From Rattus norvegicus (Eukaryota; Chordata; Mammalia; Rodentia; Muridae): DNA of 64,000 bases. Under the pieces are notes generated by a model. The model did not search any database and had not been told where the DNA came from. It saw nothing but the letters and a program-made list of their open reading frames with translations. A program made the translations under genes and the position numbers. The stretch is from the NCBI RefSeq assembly GCF_036323735.1, contig NC_086026.1, positions 91,880,859 to 91,944,858 of the forward strand, given 5' to 3'. Each line of letters begins with the position of its first letter. Positions within the stretch are counted from its first letter, which is position 1. Positions 46,189-57,250 of the stretch are shown one piece after another.

Positions 46189-46333
46189 GCATTGATAGTT
46201 CATGACACTATATAGGGAATCATAGTAAAGAAGAAAACGTATTTAAGGAGGTGAGATATAGAGAGGCTAATGACATATAGTGAAAGGAAAACAGAAGAAT
46301 GGTGACTGGAAGAAGAAAAGAAACCTTCTGGAT

Positions 46334-46349
46334 AAGACATGACGAAGAG
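46334..46349. repeat. Left target-site duplication of the ID element
   Basis: AAGACATGACGAAGAG, repeated exactly at 46433-46448. Confidence 0.95.
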
Positions 46350-46432
46350 GGGTTGGGGATTTAGCTCAGTGGTAGAGCGCTTGCCTAGCAAGCGCAAGGC
46401 CCTGGGTTCAGTCCCCAGCTCCGGAAAAAAAA
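46350..46432 (+). mobile_element. ID element, near-consensus (young)
   Basis: The body GGGGTTGGGGATTTAGCTCA...GCTCCGG is close to the BC1/ID consensus, with GCGCTTGCCTAGCAAGCGC intact as a perfect hairpin stem. Box A (TAGCTCAGTGG) is complete and box B (GGTTCAGTCC) has one change. The tail is about 10 A, and the 16-bp target duplication is perfect. All signs point to a recent insertion. Confidence 0.97.
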
Positions 46433-46448
46433 AAGACATGACGAAGAG
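46433..46448. repeat. Right target-site duplication of the ID element
   Basis: AAGACATGACGAAGAG, exact copy of 46334-46349. Confidence 0.95.
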
Positions 46449-48300
46449 AACAACATACAAAAATATATAATGATAAACATGCATATATAATTTAATTAAC
46501 AAAAATTTGGTAGAAAGAAAATCAACACAGTAGTGCATATAATTATTATATTATATATTACTTGATTGAAATAAAGATCATTTCAGAGCCCTGAAAATAA
46601 CCATTTATTCCATTCCCCTCAGGTTTTTATTATAGTTTTACATTTGAGATTACAGTGTAACTACATCATTCCCCCTTGCCTTTCCTCACCTAAATCCTTG
46701 CACATACAATTCTTTTGTCTCATTCAAATTCATAGCCATTTTTCCATTAATTGCTATTACATGCATATATGTATATGAATATATATTTAGAATATGTATG
46801 TATACATATTCTGAAATATAAGGACACAACTGACTCAGACAGCGTAGTGTTACTTTTGTGTATATTTTCAAGTAAGACCATTTGGCATGGTGATATACCA
46901 GTGGTGTGCTCTTTCTGAGAGCACATTTGTATAATAGCAAGTGGCCCTCATAATTTAACTATTATTGACCCATGAAACCCAGAGGGATGGAAAGACGAAT
47001 TCTCACTGAGCTTTCATCAATCCAACTACCAAGCATAAACCAGAATTGCTGATGTCAGTGCAACCATGCTCCAAATTTTAGCGCCAGCTTTCACTTTTTT
47101 CTATTAACACCTGTGAAACTCAACAGTTTTTCTCATTTGAATCAATTATTCTGCTTTTTCATCAATGTGGTTCCTTTTGATTAAAGTCAGTGATATTTTG
47201 ATACATTGAACACACATTTTTAAAGGAATAATTAGGGGCATTAATATAACCATCAAATCACAGTCGTAAGAGTTTCAATGTCTATCAGAAACACTCAGGT
47301 AGTCTGGGAAGACCAAGTACATGTAGTTATGTGAGGGCTGGGCATTCATTACTCCTGTGGATTATATCCATATTTCTTCTGCACATGCTTCAGTAGTCAC
47401 CATCGTTACTACATTATCTTTTCAAATATAAACAAACTGCCCTTTTCATCCATCAGTGTTAACAGCCACTGTTTGGAAATAGAGTATCTGAACTGCTAGT
47501 AAACAATCATACTAAGTTATCACATTGGAGCTCAAGTCCAATTTTAGAATGTCAGACATATTTGCAACATTCACATTCACTCATATGCAAAAGAACTGGT
47601 CATTTGGTGGGTAAGATTGTGATCTCATTTGTGAGTACCACAGCAATTCATCACAATAATCTGGTTCTGCAGATAATTTTTGTCTTTTCATGCACAACCC
47701 GCACCCCCTCTCACCAACAGTGAGAGATACCATCTTCTTTCAAGGGATATTAATAATGTTATTGGCTCTAGTACACATGTATACTTCATAGATCCTTGAT
47801 AAATCATTCTTATATCCCCACTATAAATCTAGGGTCTCAGTCTTAGATTCCTTCTGTTGATTGTGCAACTGGGTAATGTCTTTGGTCTTATCTTTCTCAC
47901 TTCCGTCCTTACTCCTTGTAGGCAGTCTGTCTTCTAGGGAAAGTATATTCTAGGTCTTCAATTATAACTTTGCTCTTTAGCTTCCCAGACTCTGGTCACT
48001 TTCACTTCCAAACTCAAGTAACTAGATATTTTCTGTCTTCTATGTTAAATATTTATCTTAAAGTTTCAAAACAAGTACTCAATATCATCCACAAATCTCT
48101 TTTAGAATAGTGTGGTGAATTCTGAAGTAAAACTTAAATATAACTATATCCAGATGTTTCTATAATCCTTTTAAGAGAACCCATTGGCTTAAGGCGACAG
48201 GTTTATATGTAAGTATTTAAACTTTTTGTGCTTTTGTGACTTCATGGAATCTAGAATGAGAAATATATAATATTCTCGAAGATGTGACTTTAAGAAATAT
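46449..48300. other. Unassigned sequence, no gene
   Basis: No gene or repeat recognised. Confidence 0.5.
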
Positions 48301-48305
48301 CTAGA

Positions 48306-48472
48306 CTGGGTGGGAGAGATGGCTCAGTGGTTAAGAGCACTGACTGCTCTTCCAGAGGTTCTGAGTTCAAGTCCCAGCAACCACATGGTGGCTCACAACC
48401 ATCTGTAATGGGATCTGATGCCCTCTTCTGGTGTGTCTGAAGAGAGCTACAGTGTACTCATACAAATATATC
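48306..48472 (+). mobile_element. B2 SINE
   Basis: GGGAGAGATGGCTCAGTGGT and TAAGAGCACTGACTGCTCTT (tRNA-like head, box A), GAGTTCAAGTCCCAGCAACC (box B), CACAACCATCTGTAATGGGA, GATGCCCTCTTCTGGTGTGT, ending in a CATACAAATATAT tail. Close to consensus, so relatively recent. Transcribed by RNA polymerase III and mobilised by L1. The terminal A-rich tail is short. Confidence 0.95.
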
Positions 48473-49450
48473 AACTTTAAGTTCATTATTACATCAAATT
48501 AGCAAATTCATCTCCTCTACCCCTGGATTAGATGAAATAGTTATTTCAATAATTTCATACATGGAAATTTCTCTTTTTCTTTTCAGATAGAGTGGATAGT
48601 CCAGAAATACGAAAGCTGAACAACTATCCTAGCTCAGTATTTAGTAGTACCCCAGAGAGTATTTGTTGTTGTTATTTGTTTGTTTGTTTGCTTGCTTGGT
48701 CTTTGCCGTGTCTCCTAAAACAAATAGAAGGCATTTAAATACAGTGTGTCATGTGTTTCTATTGGTAAAAGACATCATGAAGTGTTTATTTTTAAAACTG
48801 AGGTCAGTTAGTGGTAGGATAGTTCTCAGAATCTCATCACTTACCTGGCTACTGAGTAAAGTAAGACAGTGCAGTTTAAGGATGTGTGTCTGTGTAAGCT
48901 CATGAAGTTACCTTAGACATGGATAGAATCCAGAAACGTGTGTTGCAGAAATATCCATGATGACTATAATCACAGCCAGTGCAATTCTGCGTGCTTGTCT
49001 TCTCAGGGAAGAATGAAAGACTCGTGAGTCAGTGGCCATTTCCTTGGAATCAAGAACACAAACCCACACTGTGCACAAGGCAACATGGATACAGAGAGAG
49101 TATGGGACAGTGCGGGAAAGAGCGAAACAGTGTGGAAGAGTGAGACATTGCAGAATAATGTGGGGCGTGAGTCCCATCGTGACCCAGTCAATTTATGCAA
49201 CTCCAGTTACATAAGACTCTTTCTTTGTGTGAGTGCTCAGGAATAACTAGAAAAGAAGTGAGTGACTTGTGAGACTTTGGGACCTAGTTTGGGAGAAAGT
49301 CAGATTTTATTATCCCATCATTTGGATTAGTGTGACAGCATAGTTCACCTCAAATATTGCTCTTTTAAATGATTCTCTCAATAATATGCCTCAATGTAGT
49401 CAATGTTTATTATCTCAGATAATGAAAATAAAGTCAGAAGTTTCAAAATG
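48473..49450. other. Unassigned sequence, no gene
   Basis: No gene or repeat recognised. The open frames at 48663-48905 and 48908-49214 overlap on opposite strands without domain character. Confidence 0.5.
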
Positions 49451-49451
49451 T

Positions 49452-49680
49452 GGGATTGGAGACATGTGTCAATGGCGAAGAGCATGGGCTGCTCTTCTAG
49501 AAGACCCGGTTTTCACTTCCAGCACCTACATGACAGCTCACAACCATCTATAACTCGAGTTCCAGAATATCTGATTCCCTCTTCTGGTCTGTGCCTGCAT
49601 TTTGTGCAGGTATAAATATTATAAACAAAAGTATATGCAGAAAAAATACCTATACAGACAATAAATAAATGTGTTTAAAA
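49452..49680 (+). repeat. B3-type SINE
   Basis: GGAGACATGTGTCAATGGCG, GAGCATGGGCTGCTCTTCTA, ACTTCCAGCACCTACATGAC, CTATAACTCGAGTTCCAGAA, ATTCCCTCTTCTGGTCTGTG and a GCAGAAAAAATACC...AATAAATAAA tail follow the B3 order. Diverged from consensus. Confidence 0.8.
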
Positions 49681-49967
49681 ATGTTTTAAAGTTTCAGAAT
49701 GAGAGTTTGTGGATTCTGAACAAACTCCCTCAGTGATAAAATAATAAAGTATCCATTGCCAAGAGTGGCATTCACAGAGAAAGTACTTCCAGCCACAAGA
49801 TGTTTGTCCACATCACAGATACTTATATATGAAGTCTTTAACAGAGCTCAATATTCTGTCAGCTAAAATTTCAATTATTATAATATTAAATTAAACATTA
49901 ATGGATACCTGTCAGTCATGAAGAAATCTATGTTTTAAGACAAACTGGTAATTGATTCAGTAGGAAT

Positions 49968-50076
49968 TGGGTGAAGTACTTTACATATTACCACATGTAA
50001 TCCCCATGAAAAGTCTATGACATAAGGAATGTCACTTTATCTGCTTCAAAAGTAAAGGGACTGAGGAATAAAAATG
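49968..50076 (-). repeat. MIR SINE (antisense)
   Basis: GAAGTACTTTACATATTACC, ATGTAATCCCCATGAAAAGT, CTATGACATAAGGAATG and AAGTAAAGGGACTGAGGAAT follow the reversed MIR order (GCGCTTTACATG, AATCCTCACAACAACC, TATGAGGTAGGTA, GAGGAAACTGAGGC). Confidence 0.7.
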
Positions 50077-52550
50077 GAGGAGAGAATCATAGTCTGAAAT
50101 CAGACATCCTGGCTCCACAGTCCATGGCTAAACTACTGAAGCAAAGAACTTGCTTTCACCATGAATAAAAGCACCAATAAAAATGGATCAGTGCTTTGAA
50201 TAAATTTACATGGGGTAGGACATGTCTCTGAGTATATGTCATTTACGATCTTTAAAAGGAATAGAAATGCCAATCACCTCCTAGTGACTGTGATAATCAT
50301 ATGAAAAGGATCTTAGAAAAGCGAGGGAAGGAGTGGATATAAAATTTAATTATGACAAAGTACTATTGTCTCATTGTTCTATACAGCAATTTAGAGGTGA
50401 AGAAGCAAGGATCTTTCTATTCTGCTCTTATCGCTGAGTTCTCTTTTTTTTACAGCTACCTTCACTGCTGTAGTTTTCACATCAAATTCATGATAAAAGA
50501 AATAAAAGAGTTTACTGTATATTAAATTATGTGGAATCAAGATAGTTTTGACATTTTAATAATTCAAAGCCACTCTGATTAAAACTACTATATAAATTAG
50601 ATTAAAATACTAAGATAAGTTTTTATATCAGACTCTAAATATTTACATGAAAAGAAAAACTTTTTAAATATTTAAGTTAAAATGTGTATACAAAATAGTA
50701 TTACATCTAGATAATCTGAATACTAAAAACAATGAAAATTTTTATAAATCTGATTCCTAGAATGTAAATGCATATCTTTTCTTACTAAATCAAGATACTC
50801 AAAAATAGAGCACTGGACACAAGAGTTAATGCCTAAAATTAACTTTTAACATCAGGTTTCCAATTTTATATGATATGGAAGATAAAAGTATTACTCAATA
50901 AGTATTGAAGGAGCAGCAGAATTCTGTACTTAATGGACCTATGAACTGGTTTCATAGGAGAAGGCACACAGGTCCTGAAATGCTACACATAGTCGATGTG
51001 TCCTGCTGACCAACTTGATACATTTGACTGCTCTTTCCAGTTTCAGGAAAAATGAGTTAGCATTTGGTTACCAAAAACACACATATGAATGTGGTTAAAA
51101 TGTAGACTGTATGCTGGGGTTAACTCCCTAGACTGTTAACTTTGTGTTGAATGAATAATTAAATAGATAGATACAGAGGTTGTTGAACTATTGTTAATTA
51201 TTGGGCATAGGGATACTCAAAGCTAATATAATGAGGCATTAATTCCCTTTGTACATTGTGAGAAGGGAAGTGAATAGAAATGTGTCTCTTGTGTCAGGTA
51301 TTGTTCAATTTCAGGGTTTCCAATTCTTATATTCTTATAAGTTACCTTTCATTACTATTCCCTCTTGCAGGAACTTGTCAATGCCTTCCTTTTATTCTGT
51401 CAGCACAGTTTTCTTCAGTTGTTTGGAATGTTTATACTAGTTACAGTGAAATCTGTTGGGTTTATCTGACACCTGGGTCTTAAAAGCAGCTTTTATTACT
51501 TGCTTTTCTTCCTTGTGTGTTTGTTGATCCTCTCTGCCACTTTATCTACCCCTCCCCTTTGCAGACAACATCACATTTCAGAAACTATATTGTGGCTATT
51601 GTGAATTTGGGCTTCCATTCTCCATCTCCTTTCCGGGGTGTATTGTTTGCTTGTTTATCTTTCTAGTGACTTGGATAGAATATTTTATTGAAGACCATTT
51701 TCTTTTAAGAATGCAGGCTCTGAAGTTACTTCTCAGAAATAAAATTCTGCTTGTCTAGCTGTCACAGGACCAGTCAGCTCGCACTATCATTTCAAAAGGA
51801 GCCATTCATAACGAAGCACGAACTAAGAGAGTCAAAAATCAAAGCAAAGCAAAACTTCTGTATATTTTGTCAACACAGATTTAGAGAAATAGGAATGCTT
51901 CCTTTAACATAAATATGTCTGAAGTATCTAAGTCAATATACTTCACATATGTCCAGAGATAGACTGAACATTTGCTGAGAAGCAAATGTACTCTGTAAAA
52001 TATTAAAGGCAAATATGAAGGCTGAGGTTTCTAAGCTAGAGTCTGTATGTTGAGAGCATGTTAATTTTCTAGCTCTAGTTTGGAGAAAATACCAAGGGTG
52101 GCACAGATCTATAGACAGGAGTAAGTATCACTCAAACAAGCATACATATACATATGCACTCACACATCTGAGGCAGCAGAAGGCTCTACTTAACTATTTA
52201 GTTGCTTCTTCTTAAAGGTTTTGTCTGTTTATGGTTTCTGAGTGTGAGCATTTTGCATTTTCCCTACAGTCCATAGTGTTAAATTTTTCTTATTATCATT
52301 CCTTAGATTGCATTGTTCTTTGATTTTGAATAAAAGATTTTCTAATTCTGTACAAGTTTATTCATCAGTTTCTCCTGATTTCTCCCAATTACCACTTCCA
52401 CCTGGCTATTATCTTCAAAGAATGTCTCATGTAGGCCACAGGGCTTACTACCTACCAGAGAATGACCTTGAACTCTTGGTCTCTTGCCTCCACTTTACAA
52501 GTAAAAAGAACTGTAGGGATGTAGCGCCGAGGCTTTCATTACTCCTTTAC
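50077..52550. other. Unassigned AT-rich sequence, no gene
   Basis: No gene or repeat recognised. Open frames are short. Confidence 0.5.
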
Positions 52551-52553
52551 AAA

Positions 52554-52914
52554 CTGTGTGGTTTGGATATAAATAGGCCCTACATGGACTCACATGTGTG
52601 AATACTTGATTCTCAGATAATGAAAACTGTTTGGGAAGGCGTGGCCTTGTAGGAGGAGGTGTATCACTGGGGTCTTGCTTTGAGGTTTCAAAAGCCCATG
52701 TCATTGCTAGTGTGCTCTCTTTGCTCCTAACTGTATCTCAAGATGTGAGCTCCCAGCTACTGCTTCAGTACCATGTGTACGTACTGCCATGCTCCACACC
52801 ATGTTGATCATGCACCCTACTCTCTGAAACTATATTCTTCAAATAAACTCTCTTCTATAAATTGTCTTTGTCATGGTATCTTTCTATAGCAATAGAAACA
52901 AAGTAACAAAGACA
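52554..52914 (+). repeat. Rodent interspersed repeat of the GTGGTTTG...CAATAGAAAC type
   Basis: Contains GTGTGGTTTGGATATAAATA, GGCGTGGCCTTGTAGGAGGA, TGCTTTGAGGTTTCAAAAGC, CCCAGCTACTGCTTCAGTAC, TGCCATGCTCCACACCATG and a TTGTCATGGTATCTTTCTAT end. Related to 6365-6680 by layout and by the shared right terminus. Family name uncertain. Confidence 0.65.
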
Positions 52915-53892
52915 AAAATTGAACATTTTGATTCCATATCCATAACTTCTATATAAGATTAACTCATTGATCCATTTAAGGATTTTTCTAGAATATTAGT
53001 TTTTATATGTATTATTTCCAGTTGCCATCTTTAAATCTGTGGGGATTTTTCTTTTTTTTTTTAAATTTCTATGGGTTCTTCTCTTTCAGATATTTCAATA
53101 ATTAACTGTAAACAGTCCACTGCGGTCTTGAACTCACACTCTTTCTTCTACATTTCTCCTGCAGTGGAATAATAGTTGTATATGGCCATTCCGTGGCTAA
53201 GTTTTTCCTCACTAATTATATTATTTCAAAATATAAATTTTCCTATTTCTGTATCATAGGATTCTAAAATTAATCAGGCTTTGTTTACTTTTAAGTCTGG
53301 TGTTTTTGGATGTTCTATTTTTTATAAAGATTTTAAATCCAATAATTCATGCATTAAAAATTTAAAAGTCTAAAACAATATAGATAAGCTATTGATGTTG
53401 GTTTCCTTCTAAAAGTTGGAAGAAAAAGTCCTTCTTGTTGAAAATGCCATCTATTTTTTAACACAAAACTTGGGGAAATCAACTTGTAGCTCATACAATA
53501 ACCTTCTCACAAAGTACCAATATTTCACAGCAGTGGAAGGTGCTAGGCAATCTGTCAAAGGGAGCAATCAACAATCCTACACAATGGTTACATCTAGGAA
53601 TCACAACCATGACCAGCAGCAATAGTATTCATATCTTGTCGGTAACTAACAGTAGTATAGTTACATTTAAAGTCTACTTAACAGACTAGAAATCATGCTT
53701 AGTACTGAAAATATAGTCAAATATACATGACGAGTGGAATCATGGGTATTTAAAGAAAAGCTACAACTAGAACTTTACTAAGCAGCACAGTTCTTAAATT
53801 CTTTCTAAATACTTATCTTAGGTGGGCTTCTATTGTCTTTGGGAAATAAAAGTCTTATTTCATCTTACAATTCCCATATCACACTCCTACTG
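52915..53892. other. Unassigned sequence, no gene
   Basis: No gene or repeat recognised. The 69-codon frame at 53416-53625 shows no domain. Confidence 0.5.
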
Positions 53893-54015
53893 AGGGAAGT
53901 CAGGAAAGGAACTGGAATAGATGTCACAGATGAATACTGCGTATTGGCTTGATACTCACGGTCTGCTTCCATATACGAATCAGGGCCACCTGCCCAGAGG
54001 TGGCCCTGCACGGAT
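53893..54015 (+). repeat. Fragment of the 1864-type rodent repeat, containing a hairpin
   Basis: GAGGGAAGTCAGGAAAGGAA, TATTGGCTTGATACTCACGG and GGGCCACCTGCCCAGAGGTG follow the middle part of the repeat at 1864-2288. 53981-53991 and 53998-54008 form an 11-bp perfect inverted repeat. Confidence 0.55.
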
Positions 54016-54024
54016 AACATAGGT

Positions 54025-54260
54025 CACAGAGACAATATAAAAATTAAGAAAATCAGAAATGAAATGGAAAACATAAATCAGATACTGAGGAAGTGAAAAA
54101 AAAACATCAGATCCTACTACAAAAGCTGGAAAATCTGGATGAAATAGAGGATTTCCTAGACAGATATTAGGTACCAAAATTAAGTCAGGATCAGGTTAAC
54201 TATCTAAATTGTCCCATAACTCCTAAAAAAATAGAACAGTTATTAAAAGTTTCTCAACCA
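54025..54260 (+). mobile_element. Old L1 ORF2 fragment (first part, interrupted)
   Basis: AAAATCAGAAATGAAATGGA, ACATCAGATCCTACTAC, AGGATTTCCTAGACAGATAT and CCCATAACTCCTAAAAAAAT are ORF2 sequence upstream of the RT core, in forward orientation with several frame breaks. It resumes at 55127. Confidence 0.88.
54245..54260. repeat. Left target-site duplication of the nested L1
   Basis: AAAAGTTTCTCAACCA, exact copy of 55111-55126, lying within old L1 ORF2. Confidence 0.93.
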
Positions 54261-55110
54261 ATATTACTCAGCTATCAAAAACAATGCCTTTATGAAATTC
54301 ATAGACAAATGTTTGGAACTGGAAAATATCATCCTGAGTGAGGTAACCCAATCACAGAAAAACACACATGGTATGCACTCATTGATAAGTGGCTATTAGT
54401 CCAAATGCTTGAATTACCCTAGATGCCTAGAACACATGAAACTCAAGATGGATGATCAAAATGTGAATGCTTCACTCCTTCTTTAAAAGGGGGAACAAGA
54501 ATACCCTTGGCAGGGAAGGGAGAGGCAAAGATTAAAACAGAGACAGAAGGAACACCCATTCAGAGCCTGCCCAACATGTGGCCCATACATATACAGCCAC
54601 CCAATTAGACAAGATGGATGAAGCAAAGAAGTGCAGGCAGACAGGAGCTGGATGTACATCTCTCCTGAGAGACACAGCCAGAATACAGCAAATACAGAGG
54701 CGAATGCCAGCAGCAAACCACTGAACTGAGAATAGGACCCCCGTTGAAGGAATCAGAGAAAGAACTGGAAGAGCTTGAAGGGGCTCGTGACCCCTTATGA
54801 ACAACAATGCCAAGCAACTAGAGCTTCCAGGGACTAAGCCACTACCTAAAGACTATACATAGACTGACCCTGGACTCTGACCTCATAGGTAGCAATGCAT
54901 ATCCTAGTAAGAGCACCAGTGGAAGGGGAAGCTAAGACTGAACCCCCAGTGAACTAGATTGTTGGGGGAGGGCGGCAATGGGGGGAGGGTGGGGAGGGGA
55001 ACACCCATAAAGAACGGGAGGGGGAGGGATTAGGGGGATGTTTGCCCGGAAATTGGGAAAGGGAATAACATTCGAAATGTAAATAAGAAATACTCAAGTT
55101 AATAAAAAAA
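54261..55110 (+). mobile_element. Young L1 3' end inserted into an old L1
   Basis: 5'-truncated copy beginning ATATTACTCAGCTATCAAAA, running through the ORF2 end, 3' UTR, G-rich tract (about 54963-55042) and AATAAA into poly-A. A 16-bp perfect target duplication surrounds it. The bottom-strand nick would be CTTTT/AAT. No inversion and no transduction. Confidence 0.95.
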
Positions 55111-55126
55111 AAAAGTTTCTCAACCA
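55111..55126. repeat. Right target-site duplication of the nested L1
   Basis: AAAAGTTTCTCAACCA, exact copy of 54245-54260; the leading A overlap the poly-A. Confidence 0.93.
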
Positions 55127-56131
55127 AAAAAAAAAATGGACAGATAGTTTTAGTGCAGAATTCTACCAGACCTTCAAAGTAAACCTGATACTAATACTCT
55201 TCAAACTTTTCCACAAAATAGAAACAGAAAAACCATTACCTAATCCACTCTATGTAGCCACAGTTATATGGATAACTAAACAACACAGCGATCTAACAAA
55301 GAAAAGGACTTCAGAAAATGTTGCTTACAAATATCAATTCAAAAATACTCCATAAAATTCTTGCAAAACAAATCCAAGAACACATCAAAACAATCATTCG
55401 TCATGTTTAAGCATGCTTCATCACAGAGCTGAAGGGATGGTTCAAAATACAGAAATCCATCAATGCAATCCACTGTATAAACAAACTAAAAAAAAGAAGC
55501 ACATGAGCATCTCATTAGATGATACAAAAGCCTTTGAAAACCTCAACACCCCTTCATGGTAAAACTCTTGTAAAGATCAGGAATTCAAGCACATAACTAA
55601 ACATAATAAAACAACAGCCAACATCAAATTAAATGGAGGGAAACTTGATGCAATCCCACTAAAATCAGAGTCAAGACAAGGCTGTCCTCTCTCTTCCTAT
55701 TTATTCAATATAGTACCTGAAGTTCTACGTAGAGTATTTAGACAACAAAAGGGGGTCAAACGGATACAAATTGGAAGAAAAAAATGCAAGGTATCAATAT
55801 TTATGAATGATATGATAGTATACATAAGCAACCCTAATTTTTCTTTTAACTAGGGAACACCTAGAGCCAATAAACAACTTCAGCATAGTGGCTGGATATA
55901 AAATTAACTGAAACAAAGCAGTAGCCTTTCTCTACCCAAAGGATAAATGGGATGAGAAAGAAATTAGGGAAACAACACCCTTCAAAATAGTCACAAATAA
56001 TATAAAATATCTTGGTGTAACTCTAACCAAGGAAGTGAAAGATCTGTATGACAAGAACTTGAAGTTCTTGTAGAAAGAAATGGAGTACAGAGCTAAGTTG
56101 TGAGGAATATCAAATGGCTGAGAAGCACCTA
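55127..56131 (+). mobile_element. Old L1 ORF2 fragment (second part)
   Basis: Continues the reading after the nested insertion: TTTTAGTGCAGAATTCTACC, the ATCCAAGAACACATCAAAAC segment, AAGGCTGTCCTCTCTCTTCC, a decayed FADD region (TTTATGAATGATATGATAGT), and ACAACTTCAGCATAGTGGCT. Near 56085 it jumps to GAGCTAAG and TGGCTGAGAAGCACCTAAAG, so about 850 bases of L1 are missing there. It ends in the (GA)n tract. Confidence 0.88.
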
Positions 56132-56142
56132 AAGGGGGGGGA

Positions 56143-56198
<56 letters not shown>
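56132..56198. repeat. G8-(GA)n microsatellite
   Basis: About 30 GA units after a short G-run, directly at the broken end of the old L1. Confidence 0.95.
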
Positions 56199-56202
<4 letters not shown>

Positions 56203-56982
56203 TTAAATGCTAAATGTGACTCCGGTTATGTGATTCATTCTGTTGGTTTCATTAATATGTTTTATAGACTAAAATTAGCAAAATAAAAAAACATCAACTT
56301 TTATTCTCTATCACTAGACATACTTCTATTCATATACATAAACATTTTTTAACTTCTGCTCTTACATGGAAGATTTACAAACATGAAAAATAAATCTTAG
56401 TAGTAAGGGACGATTGTGTCTATTAAATAATCAGTTAATGGTTACTGATTTCTTCATTATGTCTTTTTTCTTATAAACATTAGACTGCCTGTCATTAATT
56501 AACAAAACAGCCCAAAAGAAATTTCACATATAACAGATGAGGAAAAATTCCAGGGAGAGATTTGTATTTCCCTTGGCTAAAAAAATGAATTGAAATTTTT
56601 ATAGTTGGCTTTTTTGTACAGAAATTATCCCCAGAAAAATATAAATTGTAGCATTTCATGCCAATTTCCATGTGGAAAAACTGTTCTAAGAAAGAACATG
56701 CATGGTTAGGTATGACCAACAGACAACATGTTTCGAGATCTTTGAATGATTCTGATTGGTTTCACGAAACTTGAGAGGCTAAGGGCATGTAGAGAAAATG
56801 TCCAGGGACTACAGGAGAATTATGAAAAATATTTGAACCTTAATAATGAGGTTTCTTAGAGTGCAATAGAGAATTACACTGACATTAAACATGCGTGTGT
56901 GTGCGTGCACATGTGCACACACAATCTCATACAAGCAATAGAGAGCAAGAAGCCAGAACAATTTATCTACTCTTCTATTTTT
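56199..56982. other. Unassigned sequence, no gene
   Basis: No gene or repeat recognised. A short GTGTGTGCGTGCACATGTGC tract lies near 56893. Confidence 0.5.
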
Positions 56983-57250
56983 TAAAAATGGCCTCCCACA
57001 CATATGCAGCAGAGGACTGCCTGGTCTGGCCTCGGTGAAAATAGACACACTTAACCCTTGAGACACTTGAAGTCTCAGGGAATGGGGAGACCTGGTGGGG
57101 TAGAAGGTAGAGTGTGGACAACCTCTTGGAGACAGTGAAGAAGAAATGAGACGAGAAACTGTTGGAGGCTGGACTGGGAGGGGGATAACGACTGAACTGC
57201 AAAAAAAAAAAAAAGAATATAATGATAAAAATAAAAATAAAAAATCTATA
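56983..57250 (+). mobile_element. Lx-type L1 3' UTR end
   Basis: GCAGAGGACTGCCTGGTCTG, CTTAACCCTTGAGACACTTG, AGTCTCAGGGAATGGGGAGA, ACAACCTCTTGGAGACAGTG, TGGGAGGGGGATAACGACTG and then A14 plus an AATAAAAATAAA tail match an Lx-type L1 3' end. Severely 5'-truncated. The minus-strand frame of 183 codons across it (56809-57360) is rejected as coding. Confidence 0.75.

Noticed and set aside
45917..46192. 91-codon minus-strand frame rich in TH
   Set aside because: Translation of the imperfect (GT)n microsatellite.
46350..46432. tRNA-Ala gene (TAGCTCAGTGGTAGAGC and GGTTCAGTCC look like tRNA boxes A and B)
   Set aside because: No acceptor stem or full cloverleaf; it has an A-tail and a perfect 16-bp target duplication, so it is an ID SINE. 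The same applies to 21728-21827 and 34754-34834.
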